In this document: positions 18,247 to 26,909 of the stretch, one piece after another | Position numbering within the stretch: position 1 is the stretch's first letter | Layout: the number at the start of each line of letters is the position of its first letter | NCBI GenBank assembly: GCA_900552565.1 | Contig: USAK01000002.1 | Span: 1 to 64,000 of the forward strand | Reading direction: 5' to 3' | Origin: an uncultured Selenomonas sp. | Lineage (GTDB): Bacteria > Bacillota > Negativicutes > Selenomonadales > Selenomonadaceae | Length of the DNA stretch: 64,000 nt | The notes under the pieces: generated by a model | Told to the model about the DNA's origin: nothing | Databases searched by the model: none | Seen by the model: only the letters and a program-made list of their open reading frames with translations | Made by a program: the position numbers and the translations under genes

Positions 18247-19251
18247 TTATTTGTTCATTGCTTCCTGTACAGCAACAGCAACAGCAACAGTCATGCCGAC
18301 CATCGGGTTGTTGCCTGCACCGATGAGGCCCATCATGTCAACGTGTGCCGGAACGGAGGAAGAACCTGCGAACTGAGCATCGCTGTGCATACGGCCCATC
18401 GTATCCGTCATACCATAGGAAGCCGGGCCGGCTGCCATGTTATCCGGATGGAGCGTACGGCCCGTGCCGCCGCCCGATGCAACGGAGAAGTACTTCTTGC
18501 CTTTTTCAACGCAGGCTTTCTTATAGCAGCCGGCAACCGGATGCTGGAAACGCGTTGGGTTCGTGGAGTTGCCCGTGATGGAAATATCAACGTCTTCGTG
18601 CTCCATGATAGCAACGCCTTCCTGAACGGAATCAGCGCCGTAGCATTTAACCTTGGCACGCTCCGGATCCGTACCGTATTTGATTTCTTCAACGATGTTG
18701 AGCTTGTTAGCCTTGAAATCATAATCCGTTACGACATACGTGAAGCCGTTGATGCGGCTGATGATCTGAGCAGCATCCTTGCCGAGGCCGTTGAGGATGA
18801 CGCGCAGCGGGTTCTTACGAACCTTGTTAGCCGTCTTAGCAATACCGATAGCGCCCTCTGCAGCTGCGAAGGATTCGTGGCCAGCGAGGAAAGCGAAGCA
18901 GCCAGCTTCTTCGGAAAGAAGCATAGCACCAAGGTTGCCGTGGCCAAGACCAACTTTGCGGTGGTCAGCAACAGAACCCGGTACGCAGAAAGCCTGCAGG
19001 CCTTCGCCGATAGCTTTAGCAGCATCAGCAGCCTTCTTGCAGCCCTTCTTGATCGCAATAGCAGCGCCGAGCGTATAAGCCCATTTTGCGTTCTCGAATG
19101 CGATCGGCTGGAGGTCTTCTACGATCTGATACGGGTTGATGCCCTTCTCATCGCAGACTTTCTTAGCATCTTCAATGGAAGCCAGACCATACTGTTTGCA
19201 GACTTCGTTGATTTTATCAATACGGCGCTCATAGCCTTCGAATAATAACAT
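18247..19251 (-). CDS. GGGtGRT family protein, function unknown
   Basis: The 334-residue protein carries the family-naming motif GGGTGRT (about residue 245, VASGGGTGRTLHPDN) and a glycine-rich C-terminus (GLIGAGNNPMVGMTVAVAVAV). It also has alanine-rich helices near residue 75. No enzyme family is recognisable to me. It lies 54 bases downstream of a NifU-like gene; this pairing is known to recur but has no assigned function. The start at the second ATG (19251, MLLFEGYERR) fits the AAGGA spacing and the family's usual N-terminus better than ATG at 19260. A role in Fe-S or other cofactor assembly is only guilt by association. Confidence 0.85.
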   Translation of the reverse strand: MLLFEGYERRIDKINEVCKQYGLASIEDAKKVCDEKGINPYQIVEDLQPIAFENAKWAYTLGAAIAIKKGCKKAADAAKAIGEGLQAFCVPGSVADHRKVGLGHGNLGAMLLSEEAGCFAFLAGHESFAAAEGAIGIAKTANKVRKNPLRVILNGLGKDAAQIISRINGFTYVVTDYDFKANKLNIVEEIKYGTDPERAKVKCYGADSVQEGVAIMEHEDVDISITGNSTNPTRFQHPVAGCYKKACVEKGKKYFSVASGGGTGRTLHPDNMAAGPASYGMTDTMGRMHSDAQFAGSSSVPAHVDMMGLIGAGNNPMVGMTVAVAVAVQEAMNK

Positions 19252-19305
19252 TCTATTCATTCCTTCCTTTTACCTTGAAACTCGGAATCTCGTCACGCAG
19301 AGAGA

Positions 19306-20001
19306 TTACTCTTCACGCGGATCGATGAACTTGACACCGTCAGCGAAGCGGCCCTTCGTGCTCGTGTTGGCTTTGATAGCCTCATTGGCATCTTTGCCGG
19401 CACGGACAGCTTCCATGACTTTACCGAGCTGTACGACTTCGTAACCGATGATGCGGCCTTCTTTGTCGAGAGCCAGTTTCGTGACATAGCCTTCAGCGAG
19501 TTCGAGGTAACGCGGGCCCTTCTTGAGCGTGCCGTAGAGCGTACCAACCTGGCTGCGGAGGCCTTTGCCGAGGTCATCGAGGCCAGCGCCGATCGGCAGA
19601 CCGTTATCGGAGAATGCCGTCTGGCTGCGGCCATAAGCGATCTGCAGGAACAGTTCACGCATAGCCGTGTTGATAGCATCGCAGACGAGGTCCGTGTTGA
19701 GTGCTTCGAGAACCGTGAGGCCTGGAAGGATTTCAGCAGCCATAGCAGCGGAATGCGTCATGCCCGAGCAGCCAACCGTCTCAACGAGAGCTTCCTGGAT
19801 GATGCCGTCTTTGACGTTGAGCGTCAGTTTGCAGGCACCCTGCTGCGGAGCGCACCAGCCAACACCATGGGTAAGACCGCTGATGTCCTGTACATTCTTG
19901 GATTTAACCCATTTACCTTCTTCAGGAATCGGGGCAGCACCATGATGTACTTCCTGAGTTACGCATGCCATGTCTTCCACTTTCTGTGAATAAGCAATCA
20001 T
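19306..20001 (-). CDS. NifU-like Fe-S cluster assembly scaffold protein
   Basis: The 231-residue protein resembles the IscU/NifU scaffold domain. Cysteines lie in GWCAPQQGAC (near residues 50-57), ETVGCSGMTHSAAMAAEI (near 78) and a conserved LVCDAINTAMRELF helix. The C-terminal part (GYVTKLALDKEGRIIGYEVVQLGK) is not part of classic NifU. ATG at 20001 follows GAGAGGAA; the ORF's extension upstream has no site. It forms an operon with the GGGtGRT gene and not with a cysteine desulfurase, so it is probably a specialised paralogue. Confidence 0.82.
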   Translation of the reverse strand: MIAYSQKVEDMACVTQEVHHGAAPIPEEGKWVKSKNVQDISGLTHGVGWCAPQQGACKLTLNVKDGIIQEALVETVGCSGMTHSAAMAAEILPGLTVLEALNTDLVCDAINTAMRELFLQIAYGRSQTAFSDNGLPIGAGLDDLGKGLRSQVGTLYGTLKKGPRYLELAEGYVTKLALDKEGRIIGYEVVQLGKVMEAVRAGKDANEAIKANTSTKGRFADGVKFIDPREE

Positions 20002-20057
20002 TGTTCGTATTCCTCTCTTTTCTAAAATATAATACTGAGGTGCATTCACTTTGGGGC

Positions 20058-20105
20058 CAGCATTGAGGGGCGGAAACCGCCCCATCCCTGCTCAAGGGAA
20101 TGCTG
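20058..20105 (-). terminator. Nested stem-loop downstream of gpmI
   Basis: An inner GGGGCGG-TTT-CCGCCCC hairpin (20067-20083) sits inside a CAGCATT/AATGCTG pair. There is no T-run, so it may end or protect the glycolytic transcript rather than act as a classic terminator. Confidence 0.5.
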
Positions 20106-20119
20106 CCTCTAACTCGCTA

Positions 20120-21649
20120 TTAAAGCTCTACGAGGTTCTTGCCCGTCATTTCTTTCGGGATTTCAAGACCAGCCAGCGTCAGAAGCGTCGGTGCGATATC
20201 GCAGAGAGCGCCGTCCTTGACGGACTTGACGCGGTCGGAAACAACGATGAACGGCACAGCGTTCGTCGTGTGCTTCGTGAACGGCTGATTGTTGACGTAG
20301 TCCATCATCTTATCGGCATTGCCGTGGTCTGCCGTGATGCAGACTTCGCCGCCGACTTCCTTGATGGCTGCCACGAAGCGGCCAACGCAGGAGTCAACCG
20401 TCTCAACAGCCTTGACGACTGCCGGGAAGACGCCCGTATGACCAACCATGTCGCAGTTTGCATAGTTGAGGATGATGAAGTCGTATTTCTCGGAACGGAT
20501 GGCCTCGCAGACCTTATCCGTGACTTCCACAGCGCTCATTTCCGGCTTGAGGTCATACGTTGCGACCTTCGGGCTCGGAACGAGGATGCGGTCTTCGCCT
20601 TTGTACGGCTCTTCAACACCGCCGTTGAAGAAGAACGTAACGTGTGCGTACTTCTCCGTCTCAGCGATGCGGAGCTGCGTGAGGCCGTTGTCCTGAATGA
20701 TCTCGCCGAGCGTCTTGTCGATGTGCTCCGGCGGGAAAGCAACAGCTGCGTTCATGCCGTCTTCGTACTGAGAGAACGTCGTGAACGGGATGTGAAGGTT
20801 CTCATCGCGCTCAAAACCGTCAAACTTCTCATCGACGAAAGCATGCGTGAGCTGACGGGCGCGGTCCGGACGGAAGTTGAAGAAGATAGCACCGTCGCCA
20901 TTCTTCATGCCTTCGTAACCTTTGACGACAAACGGAACAACGAACTCATCGTTGACGCCGTTCTCATAGCTTGCCTTAAGACCTGCTACCGGATCATCGG
21001 CAACCACGCCTTCTGCGTGAGCGATGGCTTCATAAGCCTTCTGCTCGCGGTCCCAGCGATGGTCGCGGTCCATGGCGTAATAACGGCCAGCGACCGTAGC
21101 AATTTTGCCTACGCCGATTTCCTTGCACTTTGCTTCGAGCTCCTCAAGGTACGGCTGTGCGCTCTGCGGCGGCACATCGCGGCCATCGAGGAAGGCATGG
21201 ACGTAAACGTCTTTGATGCCCTGCTGCTTAGCCATTTCAAGCAGTGCATACAGATGGCCCTGGAAGCTGTGTACGCCGCCCGGCGAAACGAGGCCCATGA
21301 GGTGCAGAGCACCGCCATTTGCCTTGACATCCTGCATGCTCTTGACGAGGACTTCATTCTTGAAGAAATCGCCGTTCTTGATGTCACGCGTGATGCGCGT
21401 GAGCTGCTGGTAAACAAGGCGGCCGGCACCGATGTTCGTATGACCGACTTCCGAATTGCCCATCTGGCCATCCGGCAGGCCGACGAATTCGCCGGAAGCC
21501 TGCAGATGACTCGAATTATAGTTTGCGAGGAGACCATCGAGGACCGGAGTCTTCGCAGCTTCCACCGCGTTGCTCTTATCGAGCTTGCCACCGAGGCCGC
21601 AGCCATCCATGATGATCAGGGCGACCGGTGCATGTTTGATTTTTGCCAT
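20120..21649 (-). CDS. gpmI: 2,3-bisphosphoglycerate-independent phosphoglycerate mutase
   Basis: GpmI interconverts 3- and 2-phosphoglycerate using two Mn ions and a phosphoserine. The 509-residue protein shows LIIMDGCGLGG at the N-terminus, the catalytic serine in MGNSEVGHTNIGAGR near residue 62, HAFLDGRDVPP near 121, and the alkaline-phosphatase-fold metal motifs NYANCDMVGHTG and TADHGNADKM. Length is typical. It is the last gene of the gap-pgk-tpiA-gpmI operon, 32 bases after tpiA. Confidence 0.97.
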   Translation of the reverse strand: MAKIKHAPVALIIMDGCGLGGKLDKSNAVEAAKTPVLDGLLANYNSSHLQASGEFVGLPDGQMGNSEVGHTNIGAGRLVYQQLTRITRDIKNGDFFKNEVLVKSMQDVKANGGALHLMGLVSPGGVHSFQGHLYALLEMAKQQGIKDVYVHAFLDGRDVPPQSAQPYLEELEAKCKEIGVGKIATVAGRYYAMDRDHRWDREQKAYEAIAHAEGVVADDPVAGLKASYENGVNDEFVVPFVVKGYEGMKNGDGAIFFNFRPDRARQLTHAFVDEKFDGFERDENLHIPFTTFSQYEDGMNAAVAFPPEHIDKTLGEIIQDNGLTQLRIAETEKYAHVTFFFNGGVEEPYKGEDRILVPSPKVATYDLKPEMSAVEVTDKVCEAIRSEKYDFIILNYANCDMVGHTGVFPAVVKAVETVDSCVGRFVAAIKEVGGEVCITADHGNADKMMDYVNNQPFTKHTTNAVPFIVVSDRVKSVKDGALCDIAPTLLTLAGLEIPKEMTGKNLVEL

Positions 21650-21681
21650 TATAGATTACTACTCCTTCTAAAGGAAACGAA

Positions 21682-22431
21682 TTAGTAGTTTACGATCTCG
21701 CTGAAGTCTTTAGCCTTGAGCGATGCACCGCCAACGAGGGCGCCATCGACGTTCGGCTGTTTCATGAGGTCTTTAATCGTAGCCGGCTTGACGCTGCCGC
21801 CGTACTGGATGCGGATGCTGTCAGCTGCTTCCTGACCAAACTCAGCTGCAACCGTCTTGCGGATATGAGCGCAGACTTCCTCAGCCTGGTCGAACGAAGC
21901 CGTCTTGCCCGTGCCGATAGCCCAGATCGGCTCGTAAGCGATGACGAGCTGAGCGACTTCTTCCGGCTTGAAGCCAGCGAGAGCAGCCTTGACCTGACCT
22001 GCGACGAAGTCGAGGTAAACACCGGCTTCGCGCTGCTCGAGGGACTCACCGCAGCAGATGATCGGCGTGATGCCGGCAGCGAAAGCTGCATGAGCACGCT
22101 TGTTGACGCCCTCATCCGTCTCACCGAAGTAGCCGCGGCGCTCGCTGTGACCGAGGACGCAGTAGTCTACGCCGATCTCGTTGAGCATGCCCGTGGAAAT
22201 CTCGCCCGTGAAAGCGCCGTGATCTTCCCAATGAACATTCTGTGCGCCAACATGGATGTTCGTGCCAAGAGCAGCATCAGCAACAGCAGCGAGAGCCGTA
22301 GCCGTCGGGCATACGACGACCGTTACCTTTGCGTCTTTGACGAGCGGAGCCAGACCGCGAACGAGGTTCTTGCCCTCGACGATCGTGTTGTTCATTTTCC
22401 AGTTGCCTGCAATAATCGGAGTTCTTGCCAT
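21682..22431 (-). CDS. tpiA: Triosephosphate isomerase
   Basis: The 249-residue TIM barrel has AGNWKMN (substrate lysine), [13 protein letters not shown] with the catalytic histidine, [14 protein letters not shown] with the catalytic glutamate, and the phosphate-binding IQYGGSVKP and ALVGGASLK. It interconverts dihydroxyacetone phosphate and glyceraldehyde-3-phosphate. It therefore also handles the DHAP released by the inositol pathway. Start ATG at 22431 follows GGAGG. It lies 56 bases after pgk. Confidence 0.98.
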   Translation of the reverse strand: MARTPIIAGNWKMNNTIVEGKNLVRGLAPLVKDAKVTVVVCPTATALAAVADAALGTNIHVGAQNVHWEDHGAFTGEISTGMLNEIGVDYCVLGHSERRGYFGETDEGVNKRAHAAFAAGITPIICCGESLEQREAGVYLDFVAGQVKAALAGFKPEEVAQLVIAYEPIWAIGTGKTASFDQAEEVCAHIRKTVAAEFGQEAADSIRIQYGGSVKPATIKDLMKQPNVDGALVGGASLKAKDFSEIVNY

Positions 22432-22487
22432 TTGAAAAATACCTCCTGTATATTCATCTAAAAGATTCTTATTAAAATGCGCGGACC

Positions 22488-23681
22488 TTATTTGTCAGCG
22501 AGTGCTGCAATGCCCGGCATCTCTTTGCCTTCAAGGAATTCAAGCGTAGCGCCGCCGCCCGTGGAAACGTGCGAGATCTTGTCCGTCAGACCCGTCTTCT
22601 TGAGGGCTGCAACAGAGTCGCCGCCGCCGACGATGGAGACAGCACCATTTTCCGTAGCCTTGGCAACAGCCTGAGCAACAGCGAGCGTGCCTTTAGCAAA
22701 AGCGTCGAATTCGAATACGCCCATCGGTCCGTTCCAGATAACCGTCTTAGCGCCAGCGAGTGCCTTCGTGTACTCTTCCGACGTCTTTACGCCGGAATCG
22801 AGTGCCTGCCAGCCATCCGGTACTTTGTCGACGTCAACCGTCTTCGTGTTGGCATCAGCAGCGAATTTGTCAGCGATGACGAGGTCAACCGGCAGAACGA
22901 CTTTAACGCCCTTCTCCTCAGCTTTCTTGAGGATGTCGCGTGCAAGGTCGAATTTATCCGGCTCGCAGAGGGAATCACCGATTGGCAGGCCTTTGGCTGC
23001 ATCAAACGTATGAGCCATGCCGCCGCCGATGATGATCGTGTCGCATTTGTCGAGCAGGTTCGTGATGACGCCGATCTTATCGGAAACCTTAGCGCCGCCG
23101 ATGATAGCAACGAACGGATGCTGCGGGTTCTCAAGAGCTTTGCCGATGTAATTGATTTCTTTTTCCATCAGGAAGCCTGCAACCGTCTCGATGTACTTCG
23201 GAACACCAGCGTTCGAAGCATGGGCACGGTGGGAAACGCCGAAAGCATCGTCAACAGCAACATCAGCAAGCGATGCGAGCTGGCGGGCAAATTCCGGGTC
23301 GTTCTTCTTCTCTTCCTTGTGGTAACGGAGGTTCTCAAGCAGCAGGACATCGCCCGGCTTCAGAGCAGCAGCTTTTTCCTCTGCTTCTTTGCCAACGCAG
23401 TCCGAAGCCCACTCTACCGGACGGCCGAGCAGCTCCGAAAGGTGCTTAACGAGGTATTTCGTGGAGAATTTATCTTCACGTGCCTCAGTCGGACGGCCGA
23501 TATGGCAGGCGATGATGAGAGCAGCACCATGGTCGAGCAGATAGTTCAGGGTCGGCAGCGTGCGGACCATGCGCGTATCGTTCGTGATGTTCATCTTATC
23601 ATCAAACGGAACGTTGTAATCAACGCGGACAAATACTTTTTTGCCGTTTACGTCAATGTCTTTGATGGTTTTCTTGTTCAT
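22488..23681 (-). CDS. pgk: Phosphoglycerate kinase
   Basis: The 397-residue protein begins [19 protein letters not shown] and shows the substrate arginines in [25 protein letters not shown], the [12 protein letters not shown] segment and the nucleotide-binding GPMGVFE and SIVGGGDS. It transfers phosphate from 1,3-bisphosphoglycerate to ADP. ATG at 23681 follows GGAGG at 8 bases; the longer ORF reaching 23750 reads through the intercistronic hairpin and is not a real extension. Confidence 0.98.
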   Translation of the reverse strand: MNKKTIKDIDVNGKKVFVRVDYNVPFDDKMNITNDTRMVRTLPTLNYLLDHGAALIIACHIGRPTEAREDKFSTKYLVKHLSELLGRPVEWASDCVGKEAEEKAAALKPGDVLLLENLRYHKEEKKNDPEFARQLASLADVAVDDAFGVSHRAHASNAGVPKYIETVAGFLMEKEINYIGKALENPQHPFVAIIGGAKVSDKIGVITNLLDKCDTIIIGGGMAHTFDAAKGLPIGDSLCEPDKFDLARDILKKAEEKGVKVVLPVDLVIADKFAADANTKTVDVDKVPDGWQALDSGVKTSEEYTKALAGAKTVIWNGPMGVFEFDAFAKGTLAVAQAVAKATENGAVSIVGGGDSVAALKKTGLTDKISHVSTGGGATLEFLEGKEMPGIAALADK

Positions 23682-23717
23682 CGTAAAACCTCCAGGGTTT
23701 ATTTTCTCATAATAAAT

Positions 23718-23748
23718 GAGGTCCGGCCCAAACAAACGGCCGGACCTC
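23718..23748 (-). other. Intercistronic hairpin between gap and pgk
   Basis: GAGGTCCGGCC pairs perfectly with GGCCGGACCTC around a 9-base loop. On the minus strand it is followed by CATTTATTATG, a weak T-rich tail. It may act as a partial terminator or processing site that lets gap mRNA exceed the downstream genes. Confidence 0.7.
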
Positions 23749-23790
23749 AAGAGATCTTCTACTGTATTCAGTTGAGAGCTCTTAATTCAA

Positions 23791-24807
23791 TTACTTAACT
23801 TCCTCAGCGAAGTATTTGATCGTGCGAACCATCTGGCTCGTGTAGGAGTTCTCGTTGTCGTACCAGGAAACAACCTGTACGAGCGTGTTGCCGTCAGCCA
23901 TCGGGCTAACCATCGTCTGCGTTGCATCGAACAGGGAGCCATAACGCATGCCGACAACATCCTTCGAAACGATTTCGTCCGTGTTGTAGCCGAAGGATTC
24001 CGTGGACTCTTTCTTCATCTGCTCGTTAACCTGGTCAACCGTGACGTTGCCCTTAACAACAGCATAGAGGAGCGTCGTGGAGCCCGTCGGGGTCGGAACG
24101 CGCTGTGCAGCACCGATGAGTTTGCCATCGAGTTCCGGAAGAACGAGGCCGATAGCTTTTGCAGCACCCGAGGACGTCGGAACGATGTTCTCAGAAGCAG
24201 CACGGCTGCGGCGGAGGTTACCCTTGCGCTGCGGGCCATCAAGGGTCATCTGGTCGCCCGTGAAAGCGTGAATCGTCTGCATAATGCCGCTCTGGATCGG
24301 AGCGAGGTCATTCAGAGCCTTTGCCATCGGAGCGAGGCAGTTCGTCGTGCAGGAAGCAGCGGAGATGATCTGCGTGCCAGCCGGGATCGTCTTGTGGTTC
24401 GTGTTGAATACGATCGTCGGGAGGTCTTTGCCTGCCGGAGCGGAGATAACGACTTTCTTAGCGCCAGCTTTGAGATGAGCGGAAGCTTTCTCTTTGGACG
24501 TATAGAAGCCCGTGCACTCGAGGACAACATCAACATCATGTTTTGCCCAAGGAATGTTAGCAGCATCTTTCTCAGCATAGATCTTGATCGTCTTGCCGTT
24601 TACCGTGATGCTGTCTTCGCCAGCTTCAACCGTGTCAGCATACTCGTACTTACCCTGGGAGGAATCGTACTTCAGAAGGTATGCGAGCATCTTCGGGCTC
24701 GTGAGGTCGTTGATAGCGACAACTTCATAACCCTCAGCGTCGAACATCTGACGGAATGCGAGACGACCGATACGGCCAAAACCATTGATAGCAACTTTTA
24801 CTGCCAT
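23791..24807 (-). CDS. gap: Glyceraldehyde-3-phosphate dehydrogenase
   Basis: The 338-residue protein has the NAD-binding INGFGRIGR at residues 7-15, catalytic cysteine in [12 protein letters not shown] near residue 153, and the usual [18 protein letters not shown] and [13 protein letters not shown] motifs. Asp in AINDLTS near residue 35 fits NAD specificity. It is the first gene of the glycolytic operon. ATG at 24807 follows a GGGGG-type site. Confidence 0.98.
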   Translation of the reverse strand: MAVKVAINGFGRIGRLAFRQMFDAEGYEVVAINDLTSPKMLAYLLKYDSSQGKYEYADTVEAGEDSITVNGKTIKIYAEKDAANIPWAKHDVDVVLECTGFYTSKEKASAHLKAGAKKVVISAPAGKDLPTIVFNTNHKTIPAGTQIISAASCTTNCLAPMAKALNDLAPIQSGIMQTIHAFTGDQMTLDGPQRKGNLRRSRAASENIVPTSSGAAKAIGLVLPELDGKLIGAAQRVPTPTGSTTLLYAVVKGNVTVDQVNEQMKKESTESFGYNTDEIVSKDVVGMRYGSLFDATQTMVSPMADGNTLVQVVSWYDNENSYTSQMVRTIKYFAEEVK

Positions 24808-24858
24808 TTGAAAATTACCCCCTAAATATTCTTAGAAGTTTCAGTTCTTACAGCTCTA

Positions 24859-24888
24859 ATGATACAATAAACGGCGCCGAAATGTCAA
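24859..24888 (-). promoter_or_regulatory. Promoter of the gap operon
   Basis: TTGACA (24883-24888) and TATCAT (24859-24864) are 18 bases apart, about 50 bases before the gap start. The rest of the gap-scfB interval (24889-25030) is AT-rich with no ORF or structure I could recognise. Confidence 0.75.
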
Positions 24889-25030
24889 TGGTTTTATCAT
24901 AAATTGAAGCAATTACAGTAGCAGAAAAAATACATATTATCAAAATATTCCCTTTTAAATCCGCAACAAGATGATTTTTATGATAAATCCCTTGGAATAC
25001 TGATAAACAATAACTTTCTGCCCCTAAAGC

Positions 25031-25063
25031 AAAAGCAGCTGACAAGTAAAAATACTTGTCAGC
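25031..25063 (-). terminator. Terminator after the SCIFF maturase gene
   Basis: GCTGACAAGTA and TACTTGTCAGC pair around a short loop, followed on the minus strand by TGCTTTTGCTTT. Confidence 0.75.
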
Positions 25064-25101
25064 CGCAAAAGTATACATAAATAGAATTTATACTTTATCC
25101 A

Positions 25102-26511
25102 TTAAGCATTCGCTTTGCCCTGCTCTTCCTTTTCCATTTTTTCAAGGGCAAGAAGTGCCTGTACGAGGATGGCGCACTCCAGACGTTTTTTCTGGATTTC
25201 ACAGCCGACTTCATACGGCTCGCGGATATTGCCATGGAAGAGGTCCGCATTGGCGTGGCAGCCGCCCGAGCAGAAGAAGCGGGCCCAGCAGTCACGGCAC
25301 TTCGGCTTGTTGAGCACATGGCTCTCGCGGAAGTACGCCGGCAGTTCCGTGTTCGTGATGCCTTCATAAATGCTGCCGAGTTTGTAGCCCTCGCGGCCGA
25401 CAAACTGGTGGCACGGATAGAGGTCGCCGTTTTCAGAGACAGCAACATATTCATGGCCGGCGCCGCAGCCCGACAGGCGTTTGGCGACACACGGACCGTT
25501 TGAGAGGTCCATGTTGAAATGGAAAAACCAGAACCCCCTGACCTCGCGGTGGCGCTTCATATAGGCCTCTGTCAGACGGTCGTATTCTTCGCGGATGCGC
25601 GGCAGGTCTTTTTCGGTGAAGCCCAACGGGCTGTCCTTCATGACGACCGGCTCGACCGAAAGGATGTTGAAGCCTTCATCGACCATCGACAGCACATCAT
25701 TCGTAAAGTCCATGTTGTTGTGCGTGTAGGTGCCGCGCAGGTACGTATAGACGCCGCGGTAATCCCAGTCGCCGCCCTTACGGCTCGCGATGCATTTCTT
25801 GAAATTCTTCACGATGCGGTCGTACGTGCCGTGGCCGCCGGCATCCGGGCGCATGGCATCGTTGACTTCCTTGCGGCCGTCGAGCGACAGCACGAGGGAA
25901 AAGTCATTGTCATTGAGCCATTTGATATTTTCGTCATTCAGCAGCATGCCGTTTGTCGTCATCGTCAGCTTGAATTTTTTGCCCGTGTCCTTTTCGCGCT
26001 GGCGGGCGTATTCCGTGACGGCCTTGACCGTCTTCATATTCATGAGCGGCTCGCCGCCAAAGAAATCGACCTCGCAGTGCTTGCGCGGGCCGCAGCTCTC
26101 AATGAGGAAATCGATGGCGCGCTTGCCGACTTCCGGTGTCATGACGGCACGTTCCTGACCGTAGCTGCCGCCATCGCCGAAGCAGTACTTGCAGCGCAGG
26201 TTGCAGTCCTGTGCCACCATGAGGCAGATGGATTTAATGAGGCCCTTCTGCTTGAACGTCGGCGGTACGTCGATGTCCGGGGCGAAGAGCTCGCCCATCT
26301 TCATGAGCTCATGGAGTTCGCCGAGGGCTTCGCGCAGGTCTGCCTCAGAATACGTATCCTTGAGTCTGGCAACGACTTCTTCATCATTCGTGCCGTCAAA
26401 GGTATCCATCATATCGTAAATCATCTTGTCAATGACATGGACCGCGCCGCTGTTGATATCGAGCAGGATATAATGCCCGCCCTGTTCAAATTTATGGATT
26501 CTTGCTTTCAT
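25102..26511 (-). CDS. scfB: SCIFF peptide maturase (radical SAM thioether-forming enzyme)
   Basis: This enzyme forms thioether (sulfur-to-carbon) crosslinks in the SCIFF peptide. The 469-residue protein has an N-terminal peptide-recognition (RRE/PqqD-like) region, the radical SAM CxxxCxxC in QDCNLRCKYCFGDGG (Cys103, 107, 110) and DFFGGEPLMN. Its C-terminal SPASM domain carries auxiliary-cluster cysteines (SGCGAGHEY, YPCHQF, CRDCWARFFCSGGC). The peptide gene lies just upstream with a terminator-like hairpin between them. Length and neighbourhood match the widespread Clostridia/Negativicutes system, whose biological role is unknown. Confidence 0.95.
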   Translation of the reverse strand: MKARIHKFEQGGHYILLDINSGAVHVIDKMIYDMMDTFDGTNDEEVVARLKDTYSEADLREALGELHELMKMGELFAPDIDVPPTFKQKGLIKSICLMVAQDCNLRCKYCFGDGGSYGQERAVMTPEVGKRAIDFLIESCGPRKHCEVDFFGGEPLMNMKTVKAVTEYARQREKDTGKKFKLTMTTNGMLLNDENIKWLNDNDFSLVLSLDGRKEVNDAMRPDAGGHGTYDRIVKNFKKCIASRKGGDWDYRGVYTYLRGTYTHNNMDFTNDVLSMVDEGFNILSVEPVVMKDSPLGFTEKDLPRIREEYDRLTEAYMKRHREVRGFWFFHFNMDLSNGPCVAKRLSGCGAGHEYVAVSENGDLYPCHQFVGREGYKLGSIYEGITNTELPAYFRESHVLNKPKCRDCWARFFCSGGCHANADLFHGNIREPYEVGCEIQKKRLECAILVQALLALEKMEKEEQGKANA

Positions 26512-26547
26512 TGTCTCTCCTTACCAAGAAAACATGATTTATCTCAT

Positions 26548-26574
26548 AGAAAAAGCCTTCCCTTATGGGAAGGC
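26548..26574 (-). terminator. Attenuator-like terminator between scfA and scfB
   Basis: GCCTTCCC pairs perfectly with GGGAAGGC around a 4-base loop and is followed by TTTTTCTATG on the minus strand. It would give much more peptide message than maturase message, with scfB expressed by read-through. Confidence 0.85.
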
Positions 26575-26587
26575 CTCTTACGAAAAA

Positions 26588-26725
26588 TTATTTCTCGCAA
26601 ACCTGATTGCCTACCGTGCAGGAAGTCTTGCAAGCAGACTGGCAGGATGCCTGGCACTCGCCGCAGCCGCCCGTCTTGAGCGAAGCCTGCATCGAAGGTT
26701 TGTTGACCGTCTTGATGTGTTTCAT
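26588..26725 (-). CDS. scfA: SCIFF (six cysteines in forty-five) ribosomal peptide precursor
   Basis: The minus strand encodes exactly 45 residues starting MKHIKTVNKPSMQASLK and ending NQVCEK. The seven cysteines include the conserved pattern GGCGECQASC-QSAC-KTSC; the first 20 residues form the leader-like part. This matches the SCIFF family, precursor of a thioether-bridged peptide. ATG at 26725 follows GGAGGGCTGACG. The gene is directly upstream of its maturase scfB. Confidence 0.95.
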   Translation of the reverse strand: MKHIKTVNKPSMQASLKTGGCGECQASCQSACKTSCTVGNQVCEK

Positions 26726-26805
26726 CGTCAGCCCTCCTAACTAGATAAAATCATATCTCTTTTTATTTTATCCGTTTTCGGACATCTTCGCAAGAACTTA
26801 TTTTT

Positions 26806-26852
26806 TGAAAAGAAAGGCATCACTGCCGTCCTGCAGGGAAGACAGTGATGCC
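26806..26852 (-). terminator. Terminator after the SLH porin gene
   Basis: GGCATCACTG pairs with CAGTGATGCC around a 17-base loop (which itself holds CTGCAG), followed on the minus strand by TTTCTTTTC and more T. Confidence 0.9.
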
Positions 26853-26909
26853 AAAAAGAGAATCGATAATGAGAGAAAGGGAGCGGCCTGTCGTCAGGCC
26901 CTCAGTTGA

